Counted from the stretch's first letter, positions 26,022-35,098 are shown. The stretch is DNA of 64,000 nucleotides from Nocardia fusca NBRC 14340 (GCF_001618425.1 NZ_BDCU01000062.1:1-64000), one strand, 5' to 3'. Translations and numbers: made by a program. Notes: generated from the letters alone by a model not told the origin.

Positions 26022-26666
26022 TCAGGGATATTCGGAGATCAGCGTGGCCACTGTCGCGGGCGCGAGGGCTTCGAATACGTGCGGAACATCGGCCGGATAG
26101 GCGATGTAGTCGCCCGGGGCGAGTTCCACCGGCCCGTCGGCCGTCCCGACGAGCGCGCGCCCCGCACCGAGCAGGACATGTTCGACGGTTCCGGGAAGAT
26201 GCGGCTGCGAGGCCCGCCGCGGCCCGGGCTCGGCGACGACGCGGTAGATATCGCGGCGCACCCCCGCCGGTCCGACCGCCAGCAGCGTGGCCCGGTAATC
26301 GGCCTCGGCCGAGAACACCGCCGGCCCCTCCGCGGCCCGGATCACCCGGATCTGCGGGCGCGGCGGGTCGAGCAGGCGCGAGAAGGGCACCTCCAGCGCC
26401 AGGCACAGCGCCCACAGGGTCTCCAGGCTGGGGTTGCCGCTGCCCGATTCGAGCTGCGAGAGGGTCGATTTCGCGATACCGGCCCGTCGGGCCACCTCGG
26501 TCAGCGACAGCTCCGCGCGCAGGCGCTCGCGGCGCAGTGATGCGGCGATCAGCTGCTGCGGGGCCCGGTCGCGACTCGCTCCGGAGCGCTCCGGCCGATT
26601 GTTCGGTACATCATCGTCTTGTTCGGTTTGACGAACGGTAGCGTCCATGTTCACTATGGTAGCCAT
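26022..26666 (-). CDS. XRE-family regulator with C-terminal cupin domain
   Basis: From the ATG at 26666 the protein has 214 residues. A Cro/C1-type HTH (LRRERLRAELSLTEVARRAG, then IAKSTLSQLESGSGNPSLETL) is followed by a cupin sensor domain (VEHVLLGAGRALVGT, LAPGDYIAYPADVPHVFEAL). Such regulators often control amino-acid or amine metabolism and transport genes. It is divergent from azlCD, so branched-chain amino-acid export is the probable target. Its ATG and the azlC ATG share the same CATG tetramer at 26664-26667. A start six codons later, at 26648, is possible. Confidence 0.88.
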   Translation of the reverse strand: MATIVNMDATVRQTEQDDDVPNNRPERSGASRDRAPQQLIAASLRRERLRAELSLTEVARRAGIAKSTLSQLESGSGNPSLETLWALCLALEVPFSRLLDPPRPQIRVIRAAEGPAVFSAEADYRATLLAVGPAGVRRDIYRVVAEPGPRRASQPHLPGTVEHVLLGAGRALVGTADGPVELAPGDYIAYPADVPHVFEALAPATVATLISEYP

Positions 26667-26684
26667 GCGTTCGTTATGGCGAAC
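26621..26684. promoter_or_regulatory. Two identical-geometry palindromes between the XRE-cupin gene and azlC
   Basis: GTTCG-N6-CGAAC occurs at 26621-26636 and again at 26669-26684, with centres 48 bases apart. TTGACG at 26628-26633 and CACTAT at 26652-26657 (spacer 18) form a promoter for azlC, so the first palindrome covers its -35. On the other strand CATAAC at 26678-26673 lies 6 bases before the regulator ATG, inside the second palindrome. This looks like a two-site autoregulatory switch for the XRE protein. Confidence 0.6.
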
Positions 26685-27339
26685 GGTCGATCCGCCGACC
26701 CGCTCACTGATCACCGCGCTCTGCGTCGCGGTCACGGTGGCCGGTATGTCCTACGGGGCCACGGCGATCGCGGCCGGTTTCCCACTGTGGTTCCCGGTCG
26801 CGCTCGGTGTGCTCGTCCTGGCCGCCGGTTCGGAATTCCTGTTCGTCGGTATCGTCGCCGCCGGCGGCAGCCCGCTCGCCGCCCTGTGCGCGGGCCTGCT
26901 GATCAACGCACGCCATATCGGCTACGGCCTCGCGGTCCCCGCGGTCCTCGGCACCGGGCTGCGCGGCCTCCGCGGTGCCCACCTGCTCAACGACGAGACC
27001 GTGGCGGTGGCGTTGGCCCAGCGCACGACCGACCACGGCCGGGCCGCCTACCTGGCCTGCGGAGCAGGCATTCTGGTGTGCTGGCCCGGTGGGGCGCTGC
27101 TGGGCGGTCTACTCGGCACCGCGGTGCCCGACCCGGGTGTCTTCGGGGTGGATGCGGTGTTCCCGGCGGTCTTACTGGGGCTGATCATGCCCGCGCTGCG
27201 TGAACCCACTGTCCGGCGCGGTGCCCTCGCCGGGTCCGCCCTCGCCCTGCTCACGACTCCGCTGCTGCCCGCCGGCCTGCCGATTCTGCTGGCCGCCATG
27301 GCCGCCGCCCGCACAATCCCCCGGCCGCGCGCGCGATGA
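26665..27339 (+). CDS. azlC: AzlC-family branched-chain amino acid exporter, large subunit
   Basis: The 224-residue membrane protein has the AzlC segments ALCVAVTVAGMSYGATAIAAGFPLW, GSEFLFVGIVAAGGSPLAALCAGLLINARH and LNDETVAVALAQ, and 6-7 hydrophobic helices. AzlCD (BrnFE in Corynebacterium) exports branched-chain amino acids and methionine. The ATG at 26665 is 7 bases after CACTAT and probably leaderless; ATGs at 26647 and 26659 are alternatives. It overlaps azlD by ATGA. Confidence 0.88.
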   Translation: MRSLWRTVDPPTRSLITALCVAVTVAGMSYGATAIAAGFPLWFPVALGVLVLAAGSEFLFVGIVAAGGSPLAALCAGLLINARHIGYGLAVPAVLGTGLRGLRGAHLLNDETVAVALAQRTTDHGRAAYLACGAGILVCWPGGALLGGLLGTAVPDPGVFGVDAVFPAVLLGLIMPALREPTVRRGALAGSALALLTTPLLPAGLPILLAAMAAARTIPRPRAR

Positions 27340-27659
27340 ACGACCTCGGATACCTGGTGGGCGCCGCCCTCGCACTGGCGGCCGGAACATTCGCCTTCCG
27401 CCTCGCCGGACCCGTACTGGGGTCACGGATCACTGTCTCTGCGCGGACCACCGCGCTTCTCGAGAACGCGTCCGTCGTCGTACTCGCCGCCCTCGTGTGC
27501 ACCACCGCCCTGACCGAGGACAGCACCGTGGCCGGGATCGCGCGCCCGGCCGGAGTCCTGACCGCCGGTGTGCTCTACCGGTTCCGGACGCCGCTGCCCG
27601 CGGCCCTCGTGGCCGCGGCCGCGACCACGGCCGCACTGCGGCTGGCGGGCGTACCGTGA
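27336..27659 (+). CDS. azlD: AzlD-family small subunit of the branched-chain amino acid exporter
   Basis: The 107-residue protein has four hydrophobic helices and the AzlD signature region AAGTFAFRLAGPVLGSRI, followed by LENASVVVLAALVCTTAL. It starts in a 4-base overlap with the azlC stop, so the two subunits are made together. The regulator upstream is the divergent XRE-cupin protein. Confidence 0.86.
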   Translation: MNDLGYLVGAALALAAGTFAFRLAGPVLGSRITVSARTTALLENASVVVLAALVCTTALTEDSTVAGIARPAGVLTAGVLYRFRTPLPAALVAAAATTAALRLAGVP

Positions 27660-27668
27660 CACGGCGGC

Positions 27669-27687
27669 GACCCGCGAGCCCCGGGTC
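27669..27687. terminator. Hairpin between convergent azlD and PNPOx-family genes
   Basis: GACCCG and CGGGTC form a 6-bp stem around a 7-base loop in the 27-base gap between the two convergent stops. It could end transcription in both directions. No U-run follows. Confidence 0.4.
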
Positions 27688-28178
27688 TAACGCTTCTCGA
27701 CCACGCGCTCGCCCTCACCCGGTTTCCAGATGGTGACCCGCAGCAGGTCGTCGCCGACCTCGACCGACGACGCCGAGGTCAGGTCCGCCACGAAGAAATG
27801 CTCGAACGGCTGGTTCCGCAGATCCAGACCGCTGTCCTCGTACAGGTACTCGGCGAAACGCGCGTGCAATGCGGTATCCGGATCATCGATCACCCGACCG
27901 AACAGTTTGGCGTCTCCGTCGGACACCATCGTGTCCTCGGTCGCGGTGTGCAGGCAGAAGCGCGGATCGCGCGCGAGATCCCGGAATTTGGTGGTGCCCG
28001 GCATCCCGACGATCACCAGTTTCTCCTCGAAAATGAGCGGCTCCACCGGACTGATCCGGGGAAATCCGTCCGAACGCAAGGTGGCGAGCATGCACAGATT
28101 GCTGGTCGCGGTGTGGCGACGACGGAAGATCTCGCTGATCCGTGGCGCCTCGGCGGTGAATTCACTCCAGGTCGTCAT
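27687..28178 (-). CDS. Pyridoxamine 5'-phosphate oxidase-like flavin/F420-binding protein
   Basis: The 163-residue protein has a split-barrel fold: TATSNLCMLATLRSDGFPRISPVEPLIF, GMPGTTKFRDLARDPRFCLH and GDAKLFGRVID. These features place it in the PNPOx-like superfamily, many of whose actinobacterial members bind F420 or heme rather than FMN. It is a single gene between azlCD and ppc. The substrate is unknown. Confidence 0.8.
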   Translation of the reverse strand: MTTWSEFTAEAPRISEIFRRRHTATSNLCMLATLRSDGFPRISPVEPLIFEEKLVIVGMPGTTKFRDLARDPRFCLHTATEDTMVSDGDAKLFGRVIDDPDTALHARFAEYLYEDSGLDLRNQPFEHFFVADLTSASSVEVGDDLLRVTIWKPGEGERVVEKR

Positions 28179-28279
28179 ACAGCCGACGGTACGACGACCG
28201 GCGCCGCCGCGGGTGACACCGAGCCCGATCCGAGACGAACAGAGCCCGCACCGGTACCCGCCCGGCCGGCCGGCACGGA

Positions 28280-31081
28280 TCAGCCCGAGTTACGCAGTGC
28301 CGTGGCCAAACCGTTCATCGTCAGCAGGATGCCGCGTTTCACCAGTTCGGAATCGTCCCCGGCACGCAACCGGCGCAGCAGTTCGACCTGCATCTGATTC
28401 AGCGGCTCGAGATACGGGAACCGGTTGCGGATGGACTCCGCCAGCGATGGATTGTCGGCCAGCAGATGATCGTTGCCGGTGATGGCGGCATGGACGGCGA
28501 CGGTCCGGGCGTGCTCGCGCTCGATCATCCCGAAGATGCGCTTGCGTAGATCGATATCGTCGACCAGTTCGGCGTAACGGGCGGCGATAGCGAGATCGCT
28601 CTTCGCCATCACCTGCGCGAGATTCGACAGCACGGTCCGGAAGAACGGCCAGCGGCGGTACAGATCCGAGAGCCGGGCCAGCCGGTCCGGATCGCCGTCG
28701 ATCCACTCCTCGAGCGCGGTCCCGGTGCCGTACCAGCCGGGCAGCATCACCCGGGCCTGGCTCCAGGACATCACCCACGGGATGGCCCGCAGATCCGAGA
28801 CCGAGTTGGTGGGTTTACGGGAGGCGGGACGGCTGCCGATATTGAGATCGCCCACCTCGGCGACCGGGGTCGACTGCCGGAAGTACTCCACGAAGCCGGG
28901 GGTTTCGTGCACCAGGCGCGCATAGGCGGCGCGGGCCCGGTCCGCGAGTTCGTCCATGAGCGCGTAGGAGGGTTCGGCGTCGGGGCCCAACCCCTCGACA
29001 TCCAGCAGGGTCGATTCGAGGGTGCCCGCGATCAGCGATTCGAGGTTGCGATGCGCGGCGCCGCGTTCGGCGTATTTCGCCGCGATGACCTCGCCCTGTT
29101 CGGTCAGCCGCAGGGACCCCCGCACGGCGCCGGCGGGCTGCGCGAGGATCGCGTCGTAGCTGCGGCCCCCGCCGCGCCCGACGGTGCCGCCGCGGCCGTG
29201 GAACAGCCGCAGCCGGATCCCGTGTTCGCGCGCCAGCTCCACCAGGTCCAGTTCCGCCCGGTACAGCGCCCAGTTGGCGGCCAGGTATCCGCCGTCCTTG
29301 TTCGAATCGGAGTAGCCGAGCATCACCTCCTGGCGCATGCCGCGCGCCGCCACCAGCTCCCGGTACTCCGGCACCTGGAGGGCCGAGGCCAGCGTCGACG
29401 CGCCGGCCGCCAGATCCTCGATGGTTTCGAACAGCGGCACGATCCCGGCCGGGCAGGAGGGTCCGCTGTCCGGGTCTCCCGGATCGAGCAGGCCGCCCTC
29501 CTTGAGCAGCAGGGCGGCCTCGAGCAGATCGCTGACCGAGGTACACATCGAGATGATGTAGTTGGGGACCGCGTCCGGGCCCAGCGCGGCCACCACGGCG
29601 GCGCCCGCGCGCACGACTCCGAGCTCTTTGGCCGCCAGTTCGCCGATTCGCGCCCGCGGTCCCAGCAGTGGCCGGCGGGTACGCAGTTCCCGGGTGAGCA
29701 GGTCCACCCGCTCGGGCTCGGGCAGGCTCGGGTAATCCGGATGCACGCCCGCCCAGGCCAGCAGTTCGGCGACGACCTGCTCATGGGTTTCGGAGTTCTG
29801 GCGCATATCCAGGCCCTGCAGATGGAACCCGAAGGTCTCCACCGCACAGCGCAGCGCCGCGAGGTGGTCGTCGGCGAGCAGTGCGTCCCCGCCGGCGCGC
29901 AGCGAGGCATCGACGGCGTCGAGATCGTCGAGCAACTCCTGGGGCGTGCCGTAGGGAGCATCGGAGGTGCCCTCGCCGGCGGCGGACGATTCGAACTCCC
30001 AGGGACCCGCCGCCTCGGGGACCAGCGCGGCGACGGCGCGCCGCGCGGTCGCGGTGAGCCGGACCCGGATGCCGTACAGCGCCCGCCGGTACGGTTCGTC
30101 GGCGTAGGTCGTCGGGTCCGGATAGCCGCGGTCGGCGAGCGCGCGCAGTTCCGCGATCACCGGGACCAGCCGCGCCGACAGTGCCAGCGTCTTCTCCAAC
30201 TGCACCAGTTCGCGCAGGTAGCGCGCGAACGCCACTCCCGCGGCCTGCGCGGCCGCCGTGCGCACCACCTCCGCTGTCACATACGGGTTACCGTCCCGGT
30301 CCCCGCCGATCCACGAACCGGGCCGCAACATGGGTTTCGGCAGCAACCGCTGCTCGGGCCAACGCGACCCCAGCGCCGCGCGCACACTCGCGTTGATCGC
30401 GGGGATGACATCGAACAACGTGAGTTCGTAGTACCGCAGACCGACCGCGATCTCGTCCTGGATACGCAGCCGCGACAACCTGATCAGCGCCGTACGCCAG
30501 AGAGTGAGTACCTGCCGCCGGATCTCTAGCTCGAGCTGTTCCCGTTCGGATTCCGGGGCCCGCTGCCGCCGGCGCATCAACTCGGTGACCCGGGTCTGGG
30601 TGTCGAACACCGTACGGCGCCGGGTCTCGGTGGGGTGCGCGGTGATCACCGGGGACACCAGCGCGTCCGCCAGCAGTTCGGCCACCCGCTCGCCCGGCAC
30701 CGCGGCCGCGTCCAGTTTCCGGTAGGTGGCGGCCAGGGAGGAGTCCTGCGGGGCTTCGCCCGCTGCCTCGTGCGCGGCGCGGCGGCGGTCGCGCTGGATG
30801 TCCTCGGCGAGATTGGCCAGCAGGACGAAATAACTGAACGCCCGGATCAGCGGTAGCGCCACCGCGATATCGACCCCGGCCAGCATTTCCCCGACCGCGC
30901 TGCGCTCCACTTCCTCGCGCCGGACTCGGAACGCCTCCACCCGCACCCGCTCCACGAGGTCGAAGACCTCGGGGCCCTCGTGATCGCGAATGGTGTCGCC
31001 GAGCACGCCGCCGAGGAACCGGATGTCCTCGCGCAGCGGCAGGGTCGCGTCGTTTCCTTCAGCGGTCTGCGCATCGCCCAT
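28280..31081 (-). CDS. ppc: Phosphoenolpyruvate carboxylase
   Basis: PEPC forms oxaloacetate from PEP and bicarbonate, filling the TCA cycle. The 933-residue protein has the catalytic His in VITAHPTETRRRTV, GGDRDGNPYVTAEV, the signature VMLGYSDSNKDGGYLAANW, the catalytic loop FHGRGGTVGRGGG, and the C-terminal LTMNGLATALRNSG. Length and motifs are complete. It is transcribed alone. Confidence 0.97.
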   Translation of the reverse strand: MGDAQTAEGNDATLPLREDIRFLGGVLGDTIRDHEGPEVFDLVERVRVEAFRVRREEVERSAVGEMLAGVDIAVALPLIRAFSYFVLLANLAEDIQRDRRRAAHEAAGEAPQDSSLAATYRKLDAAAVPGERVAELLADALVSPVITAHPTETRRRTVFDTQTRVTELMRRRQRAPESEREQLELEIRRQVLTLWRTALIRLSRLRIQDEIAVGLRYYELTLFDVIPAINASVRAALGSRWPEQRLLPKPMLRPGSWIGGDRDGNPYVTAEVVRTAAAQAAGVAFARYLRELVQLEKTLALSARLVPVIAELRALADRGYPDPTTYADEPYRRALYGIRVRLTATARRAVAALVPEAAGPWEFESSAAGEGTSDAPYGTPQELLDDLDAVDASLRAGGDALLADDHLAALRCAVETFGFHLQGLDMRQNSETHEQVVAELLAWAGVHPDYPSLPEPERVDLLTRELRTRRPLLGPRARIGELAAKELGVVRAGAAVVAALGPDAVPNYIISMCTSVSDLLEAALLLKEGGLLDPGDPDSGPSCPAGIVPLFETIEDLAAGASTLASALQVPEYRELVAARGMRQEVMLGYSDSNKDGGYLAANWALYRAELDLVELAREHGIRLRLFHGRGGTVGRGGGRSYDAILAQPAGAVRGSLRLTEQGEVIAAKYAERGAAHRNLESLIAGTLESTLLDVEGLGPDAEPSYALMDELADRARAAYARLVHETPGFVEYFRQSTPVAEVGDLNIGSRPASRKPTNSVSDLRAIPWVMSWSQARVMLPGWYGTGTALEEWIDGDPDRLARLSDLYRRWPFFRTVLSNLAQVMAKSDLAIAARYAELVDDIDLRKRIFGMIEREHARTVAVHAAITGNDHLLADNPSLAESIRNRFPYLEPLNQMQVELLRRLRAGDDSELVKRGILLTMNGLATALRNSG

Positions 31082-31202
31082 GATCAGCAGTATGGACGGC
31101 CACCGTGCCGGTAGCTGTGACGACGCACACGGCCGGGGCCGACTGTGTGCGCCGGACGCCGCGGAATCCGGCTATCGGCACAGGTGACGCCCCTCCTACC
31201 GC

Positions 31203-31622
31203 TCAGCCCAGCGGCTGGGAGAAACGCAGGAAGTTTCCCCAGGGGTCGGCGAAACCGCAGTCGCGCACCCCGTAGACCTGGTCGGCGGGTTCCTGGGTGA
31301 CCCGGACCCCGGCGTCGCGCAGCCGCGCGAAGGTCTCGTCCACCGATTCCGTGACGAAGATCAGCGTGCCGTGCGCGCCCGCGGCCAGCCGGCGCTGCGC
31401 CTCGGCGCTCTGTTCGGGGTCGGGCACCATGGACGGTGTTTCCAGGATGAACTCGATACCGGGCTGTCCGGCCGGCCCCACGGTGACCCAGCGCAGCGGG
31501 CCCAGCGGCAGATCCGCACGGACCTCGAGGCCGATCACATCCCGATAGAACTCGAGGGCCTCCTGCTGATCTCCGACCAGCACACCGATATGCGACAGTG
31601 CGAGGTCTTTGCCGTTGGTCAT
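31203..31622 (-). CDS. VOC-family (glyoxalase/bleomycin resistance-like) protein
   Basis: The 139 residues form two beta-alpha-beta-beta-beta units. The first metal-ligand position is in LSHIGVLVGDQQEALEFYRDV. The C-terminal RDCGFADPWGNFLRFSQPLG carries the usual DPxGN motif. The ATG at 31622 starts MTNGKDLALSH. Members bind metal and act on small substrates or sequester drugs; the exact role is unknown. No operon partner is evident. Confidence 0.82.
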   Translation of the reverse strand: MTNGKDLALSHIGVLVGDQQEALEFYRDVIGLEVRADLPLGPLRWVTVGPAGQPGIEFILETPSMVPDPEQSAEAQRRLAAGAHGTLIFVTESVDETFARLRDAGVRVTQEPADQVYGVRDCGFADPWGNFLRFSQPLG

Positions 31623-31747
31623 CCGATTCTCCTTCGCTGCGGGGCACGCCCGTACCGCGTCCGGCCGGATCGATTCGAGCCGGCCGGTCTGAACATCACA
31701 CCAGACGGGCCCCGTGCCCGGAATTCATCGCACGGCCGGAAATTCCC

Positions 31748-32428
31748 TCAGTGCGCCGCGCCCGCCTCGGCACCGGGCGCCCGGGACGGCTCCGCCAGCC
31801 ATAGCGCGGTCGCCACGACACCTCCGGTGAACACCAGTTCGGCGCAGTTGGTGAGCAGCATGGGTGGCATGGCCGCCGAGACCACCGTCATGATCACGGT
31901 GGTCACGGTCCAGAGCCGGTAACCCCGCGCCCGCCACACCGCCACGGCCGCCACCAGCACGACCACCACCGTCACCACCGGCGGCAGCAGTCCGCCCACC
32001 GACGCGTGCGCGGTGGTGTAGCGCACGGTGCCCGCCCACTCCCGCGGTTCCAGCGTGAGCGGAGTCAGTTCGCCGGCCACCCCCACCACGATCACCGCCG
32101 CCGTCACCGCCGCGACCGCGGCACGTACCCACCGTGTGCGCGCCCCTCCGACCCCGGCTCGGGCCGCGGCGGCGCACGCCCACGGCATCAACAGCGGAGT
32201 GAGCACTATATGGGCGACGAAACGGGGCGCCGACCAGCTCTCCAGCGTCGCACCGGCGCCGATCCAGCGACCCGCCGCGAGCACCGCGTTGTCGTAGGCC
32301 AAGGCCGCGCACACCACGGCGGGTACGAGGAGCAGCCGGTCACCGTTCTCCCGGAACCGGAGCGCGCACCGGCCGGCGAGCGCCAGCTGTCCGGCGGCGA
32401 GCACGGCGAAGAGTACGGATGCGAGCAC
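31748..32428 (-). CDS. Seven-helix integral membrane protein of unknown function
   Basis: The 226 residues contain seven hydrophobic stretches: LASVLFAVLAAGQLAL, LLLVPAVVCAALAYDNAVLA, FVAHIVLTPLLMPWACAAA, AAVAAVTAAVIVVGVAG, LLPPVVTVVVVLVAAVAV, LWTVTTVIMTVVSAAM and ELVFTGGVVATALWL. I recognise no enzyme motif. The conserved-looking polar sites are the D in AYDNAV and the H in VAHIVLTP. It stands alone between a VOC gene and a GNAT gene. Confidence 0.7.
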   Translation of the reverse strand: MLASVLFAVLAAGQLALAGRCALRFRENGDRLLLVPAVVCAALAYDNAVLAAGRWIGAGATLESWSAPRFVAHIVLTPLLMPWACAAAARAGVGGARTRWVRAAVAAVTAAVIVVGVAGELTPLTLEPREWAGTVRYTTAHASVGGLLPPVVTVVVVLVAAVAVWRARGYRLWTVTTVIMTVVSAAMPPMLLTNCAELVFTGGVVATALWLAEPSRAPGAEAGAAH

Positions 32429-32546
32429 GGGAATCCTTTCCGGCCGCGGCGGGCCGGGACCGGGCGCCAGGATACTGCCGTCCCGGCCACCGGATCACCC
32501 TGCGGCCCGTCCGCGGGACACCGGAGTCGCTGCCGGACTGCCCGGC

Positions 32547-33131
32547 TCACCCGCGCCGGCGACCCCGGCCGCGCGTCCGCGCCGCGGCACCCGGCGTTGT
32601 CGTGCCGAGCTGCCGTGCTCCGGCACCGAGCGCTTTCGAGAACCGGAAGAAGCAGGCGGCACCGGAACCCACCTCCGCGTATCCGGCCGCACGGTAGAGC
32701 GCATGTGCCTCGGGCTGCCGGTCGCCGGCCGTGACGAGCGCCTCCCGATAGCCCAGCCGGACCATCTCGGCTTCCAGTTCCGCGAGCACCCGGGTCGCGA
32801 GTCCGCTACGCCGGTGCTCACGCGCGGTCCAGACACGTTGGATCTCGGCGGTCGTCGGATCGAAGCGGCGAAATCCGCCGCCTGCGACCGGATCGCCGTG
32901 ATCCACCAGCACCAGCAGATCACCGTCGGGGGCGGAGTAATCGGCGGCCGGGCAGTCCCGGAGTCGCCGGTGGATGGCACCGGCAGTACCGCCGTAGCGG
33001 ATGCTGTGGTCGATGGCGAGTTCCGCGAGCAGCGCGACGGCCAGTGGATGATCCTGGTGTACGTGATACAGACGCGGACCACGGGCCCGTGTGTCGATCA
33101 CCGACGGTGTACCCACGCTCGGCACCTCCAT
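32547..33131 (-). CDS. GNAT-family N-acetyltransferase
   Basis: From the ATG at 33131 the protein has 194 residues. The acetyl-CoA site is in IQRVWTAREHRRSGLATRVLAELEAEMVRLG (R/Q-x-x-G-x-A form as RRSGLA), followed by ALYRAAGYAEVG. The last 30 residues are Arg/Gly/Thr-rich and unstructured. The acceptor is unknown. The longer open frame above 33131 is unlikely, being Arg/Cys-rich and having no ribosome-binding site. Confidence 0.8.
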   Translation of the reverse strand: MEVPSVGTPSVIDTRARGPRLYHVHQDHPLAVALLAELAIDHSIRYGGTAGAIHRRLRDCPAADYSAPDGDLLVLVDHGDPVAGGGFRRFDPTTAEIQRVWTAREHRRSGLATRVLAELEAEMVRLGYREALVTAGDRQPEAHALYRAAGYAEVGSGAACFFRFSKALGAGARQLGTTTPGAAARTRGRGRRRG

Positions 33132-33315
33132 CACCCTGGCCGTTGCGCCACGCCACTCGGCCGATCCGGATGGTGAGGGTGAGATTAACGAACGGCAGGG
33201 GGTCGGCACACCGATTCCGGTCGCGTGTTGTCGAACTCTGGACACTGTTACGTTCCGTTCACACCACCGGGTGTTCACCGGCCGGTAAACCGCGCTCGCA
33301 CACCGGCTCTGCCGT

Positions 33316-34476
33316 CTACCGAGTCGCCGCCGCGGTGAGTATCGCGCGGAAGCGCAGTGCCAGCAGCAGCGCCACTCCCACCAGGACACCGCTCACCCAC
33401 ATCGGCCCCCGGTCGCCCCAACCGGCCCCCAGGGCGAGCCCCGCCATGGCGGGCCCTGCCGCGGCACCGACGTTCAACGCCGCCGTCGCATAGGAGCCCG
33501 CCATGGTCGGAGCGCCCGCGGCCTCGTGGAGCACCCGCGCGATCAGCGTGCTCCCCACCCCGAACGACAGCGCACCCAGCACGCACACCAGGACGAGCAG
33601 GGCGCCAGGACGGTCGGCGGTCAGCGCGAGCGCGAACCAGCCACCGCACAGCAGCGGGCCCCCGACCGCGATCACCACCGCGGCGTATTCGTCGGACAGC
33701 CGCCCGGCGACCGTCACCCCGGCGAAGGAACCCGCACCGAACAGCACCAGCGTCACCGGCACCCAGAACGCGCCGAACCCGCCTGTCCCGGTGACCAACG
33801 GCGCGAGGAAGGTGAAACTGCCGAAAGTCGCCGCGTTCACGAGGGCCCCCAGCAGCATGACCGCGAGCAACCGCGGACGTCGCAACTGCGCGAGTTCGCG
33901 ACGGAGGTCGGGGGCGGCGGTCTGCCCCGGCCGCCCCGGGATTCCGGCCAGGACAACACCGGCCGCGGCCGGCAGGCACAACAGGGCGAGCGCCCAGAAG
34001 GTGGCCCGCCAGCCGAGCATCGTCCCGAGCAGTGCCCCGCCCGGCACCCCCGCCACGGTGGCGAGGGCGGTACCACCCAGCAGGATCGCCAGCGCCCGGC
34101 CCTGGCGGCCGGCGGGGACCAGCGCCGCGGCCGCGGTCAACGCGACCGCGAGGAACCCGGCATTCGCCACGGCGGCCACCACCCTGGTAGCGACCAGGAC
34201 GGAGAAACTGCCGGTCACCGCTCCGGCGATATGCGCGGCCAGGAACAGCAGCAGAAAACCCAGCAGGCTCGACCGGATCGGCCAGTTCCGGGCGAGACCT
34301 GCCATCAGCGGTGCGCCCACGACCATTCCGATGGCGAATGCCGAGGTCAGCAGACCGGTGGCACCGAGGTCCACACCGAGATCGGCCGCGATATCCGGTA
34401 CGAGACCGGCGAGCATGAATTCCGAAGTGCCCATGGCGAAAACCGCCAGGGCGAGCAGATAGAGAGCGAAAGGCAT
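33316..34476 (-). CDS. MFS efflux pump of the Cmx/CmrA chloramphenicol-exporter type
   Basis: The 386-residue, 12-helix DHA1 transporter starts MPFALYLLALAVFAMGTSEF. That N-terminus, with FMLAGLVPDIAADLGVD and LLTSAFAIGMVVGAPLMAGL, is characteristic of Cml/Cmx/CmrA proteins of Corynebacterium, Rhodococcus and Streptomyces. Motif C appears as GGTALATVAGVPGGALLGTMLGW. CGGAG lies six bases before the ATG. A 113-base leader and a possible 18-codon leader ORF precede it. Chloramphenicol efflux is inferred from similarity to remembered sequences, not tested. Confidence 0.82.
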   Translation of the reverse strand: MPFALYLLALAVFAMGTSEFMLAGLVPDIAADLGVDLGATGLLTSAFAIGMVVGAPLMAGLARNWPIRSSLLGFLLLFLAAHIAGAVTGSFSVLVATRVVAAVANAGFLAVALTAAAALVPAGRQGRALAILLGGTALATVAGVPGGALLGTMLGWRATFWALALLCLPAAAGVVLAGIPGRPGQTAAPDLRRELAQLRRPRLLAVMLLGALVNAATFGSFTFLAPLVTGTGGFGAFWVPVTLVLFGAGSFAGVTVAGRLSDEYAAVVIAVGGPLLCGGWFALALTADRPGALLVLVCVLGALSFGVGSTLIARVLHEAAGAPTMAGSYATAALNVGAAAGPAMAGLALGAGWGDRGPMWVSGVLVGVALLLALRFRAILTAAATR

Positions 34477-34589
34477 GAAAGGCTCCGAGGTGGAAGAGAC
34501 AGGAGACGTCTCGTCACCCCGGTCAGCGCCCGGGAATCACCGGATGACCATGCGGCCGGAAGGCGGCACGGCGAACAGATAGCGAAAGG

Positions 34590-34646
34590 TCAGGGGCTGA
34601 CGGGGATGACCGGCAGCCCTGCTCTGGATGCCTCCGGGCTCGACAC
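34590..34646 (-). CDS. Possible 18-residue leader peptide upstream of the Cmx-type pump
   Basis: TAGTCT at 34659-34654 is followed, after 7 bases, by a GTG at 34646 that opens the frame MSSPEASRAGLPVIPVSP and then a stop. A leaderless transcript would start at this GTG. Between the stop and the pump ATG at 34476 lies 113 bases with a CCCGG/CCGGG hairpin and a GAGACGTCTC palindrome. Leader peptides control several chloramphenicol-resistance genes by ribosome stalling. That this one does so is a guess from layout. Confidence 0.35.
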   Translation of the reverse strand: MSSPEASRAGLPVIPVSP

Positions 34647-34741
34647 GGCAGGAAGACTACCGGCTCGCCCGGTCTGCCGCACACCTGTTTTCCGCGTCCC
34701 GCGACAACGTCCCGTCCGCGCTCTCGATACCCGCGCCGAAC

Positions 34742-35098
34742 TCAGCCGGGCTCGTCGAACCGGACCCGCACGCCGACACGGCCCTTCTCGTCGCGCCGGG
34801 CGGTCGCGTGCCCGCGCCGATCGCCGTCGCGGAAGTGCAGCACAATGGGCGCGCCCTCGCCGAGGAAGTTGCGCCACCAGGTCTTCTTGTCCGGCATGGC
34901 GACACCGATGAGCAGGCCGCCGTCCTTCTTCACATAGTTCACCGGGGTCCGGAACGTCCGGCCCGACCGCCGCCCCACGTACTCGATCTCCACGAACCCC
35001 TTACCCAGCAGGGGGCCCAGCACCGGGGCGCCGAGCAGGGCGACCACTCCCGTGTTGAAGCCCCGGACCGCCCGGCCCAGCAGTGTCGTCGATGCCAC
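34742..35098 (-). CDS. Deazaflavin (F420)-dependent nitroreductase family protein
   Basis: The 118-residue protein is of the DUF385/Ddn type, with IEYVGRRSGRTFRTPVNYVK, GLLIGVAMPDKKTWWRNFLG and GAPIVLHFRDGDRRGHAT. The GTG at 35098 has GGAGGAACC directly upstream. The alternative longer frame has no ribosome-binding site. Family members use F420H2 to reduce quinones or nitro compounds in actinobacteria. It is divergent from mscL. Confidence 0.85.
   Translation of the reverse strand: MASTTLLGRAVRGFNTGVVALLGAPVLGPLLGKGFVEIEYVGRRSGRTFRTPVNYVKKDGGLLIGVAMPDKKTWWRNFLGEGAPIVLHFRDGDRRGHATARRDEKGRVGVRVRFDEPG

Noticed and set aside
34537..34551. Second tiny leader ORF (MVIR) before the Cmx-type pump
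   Set aside because: Four codons with no ribosome-binding site; such ORFs occur by chance.
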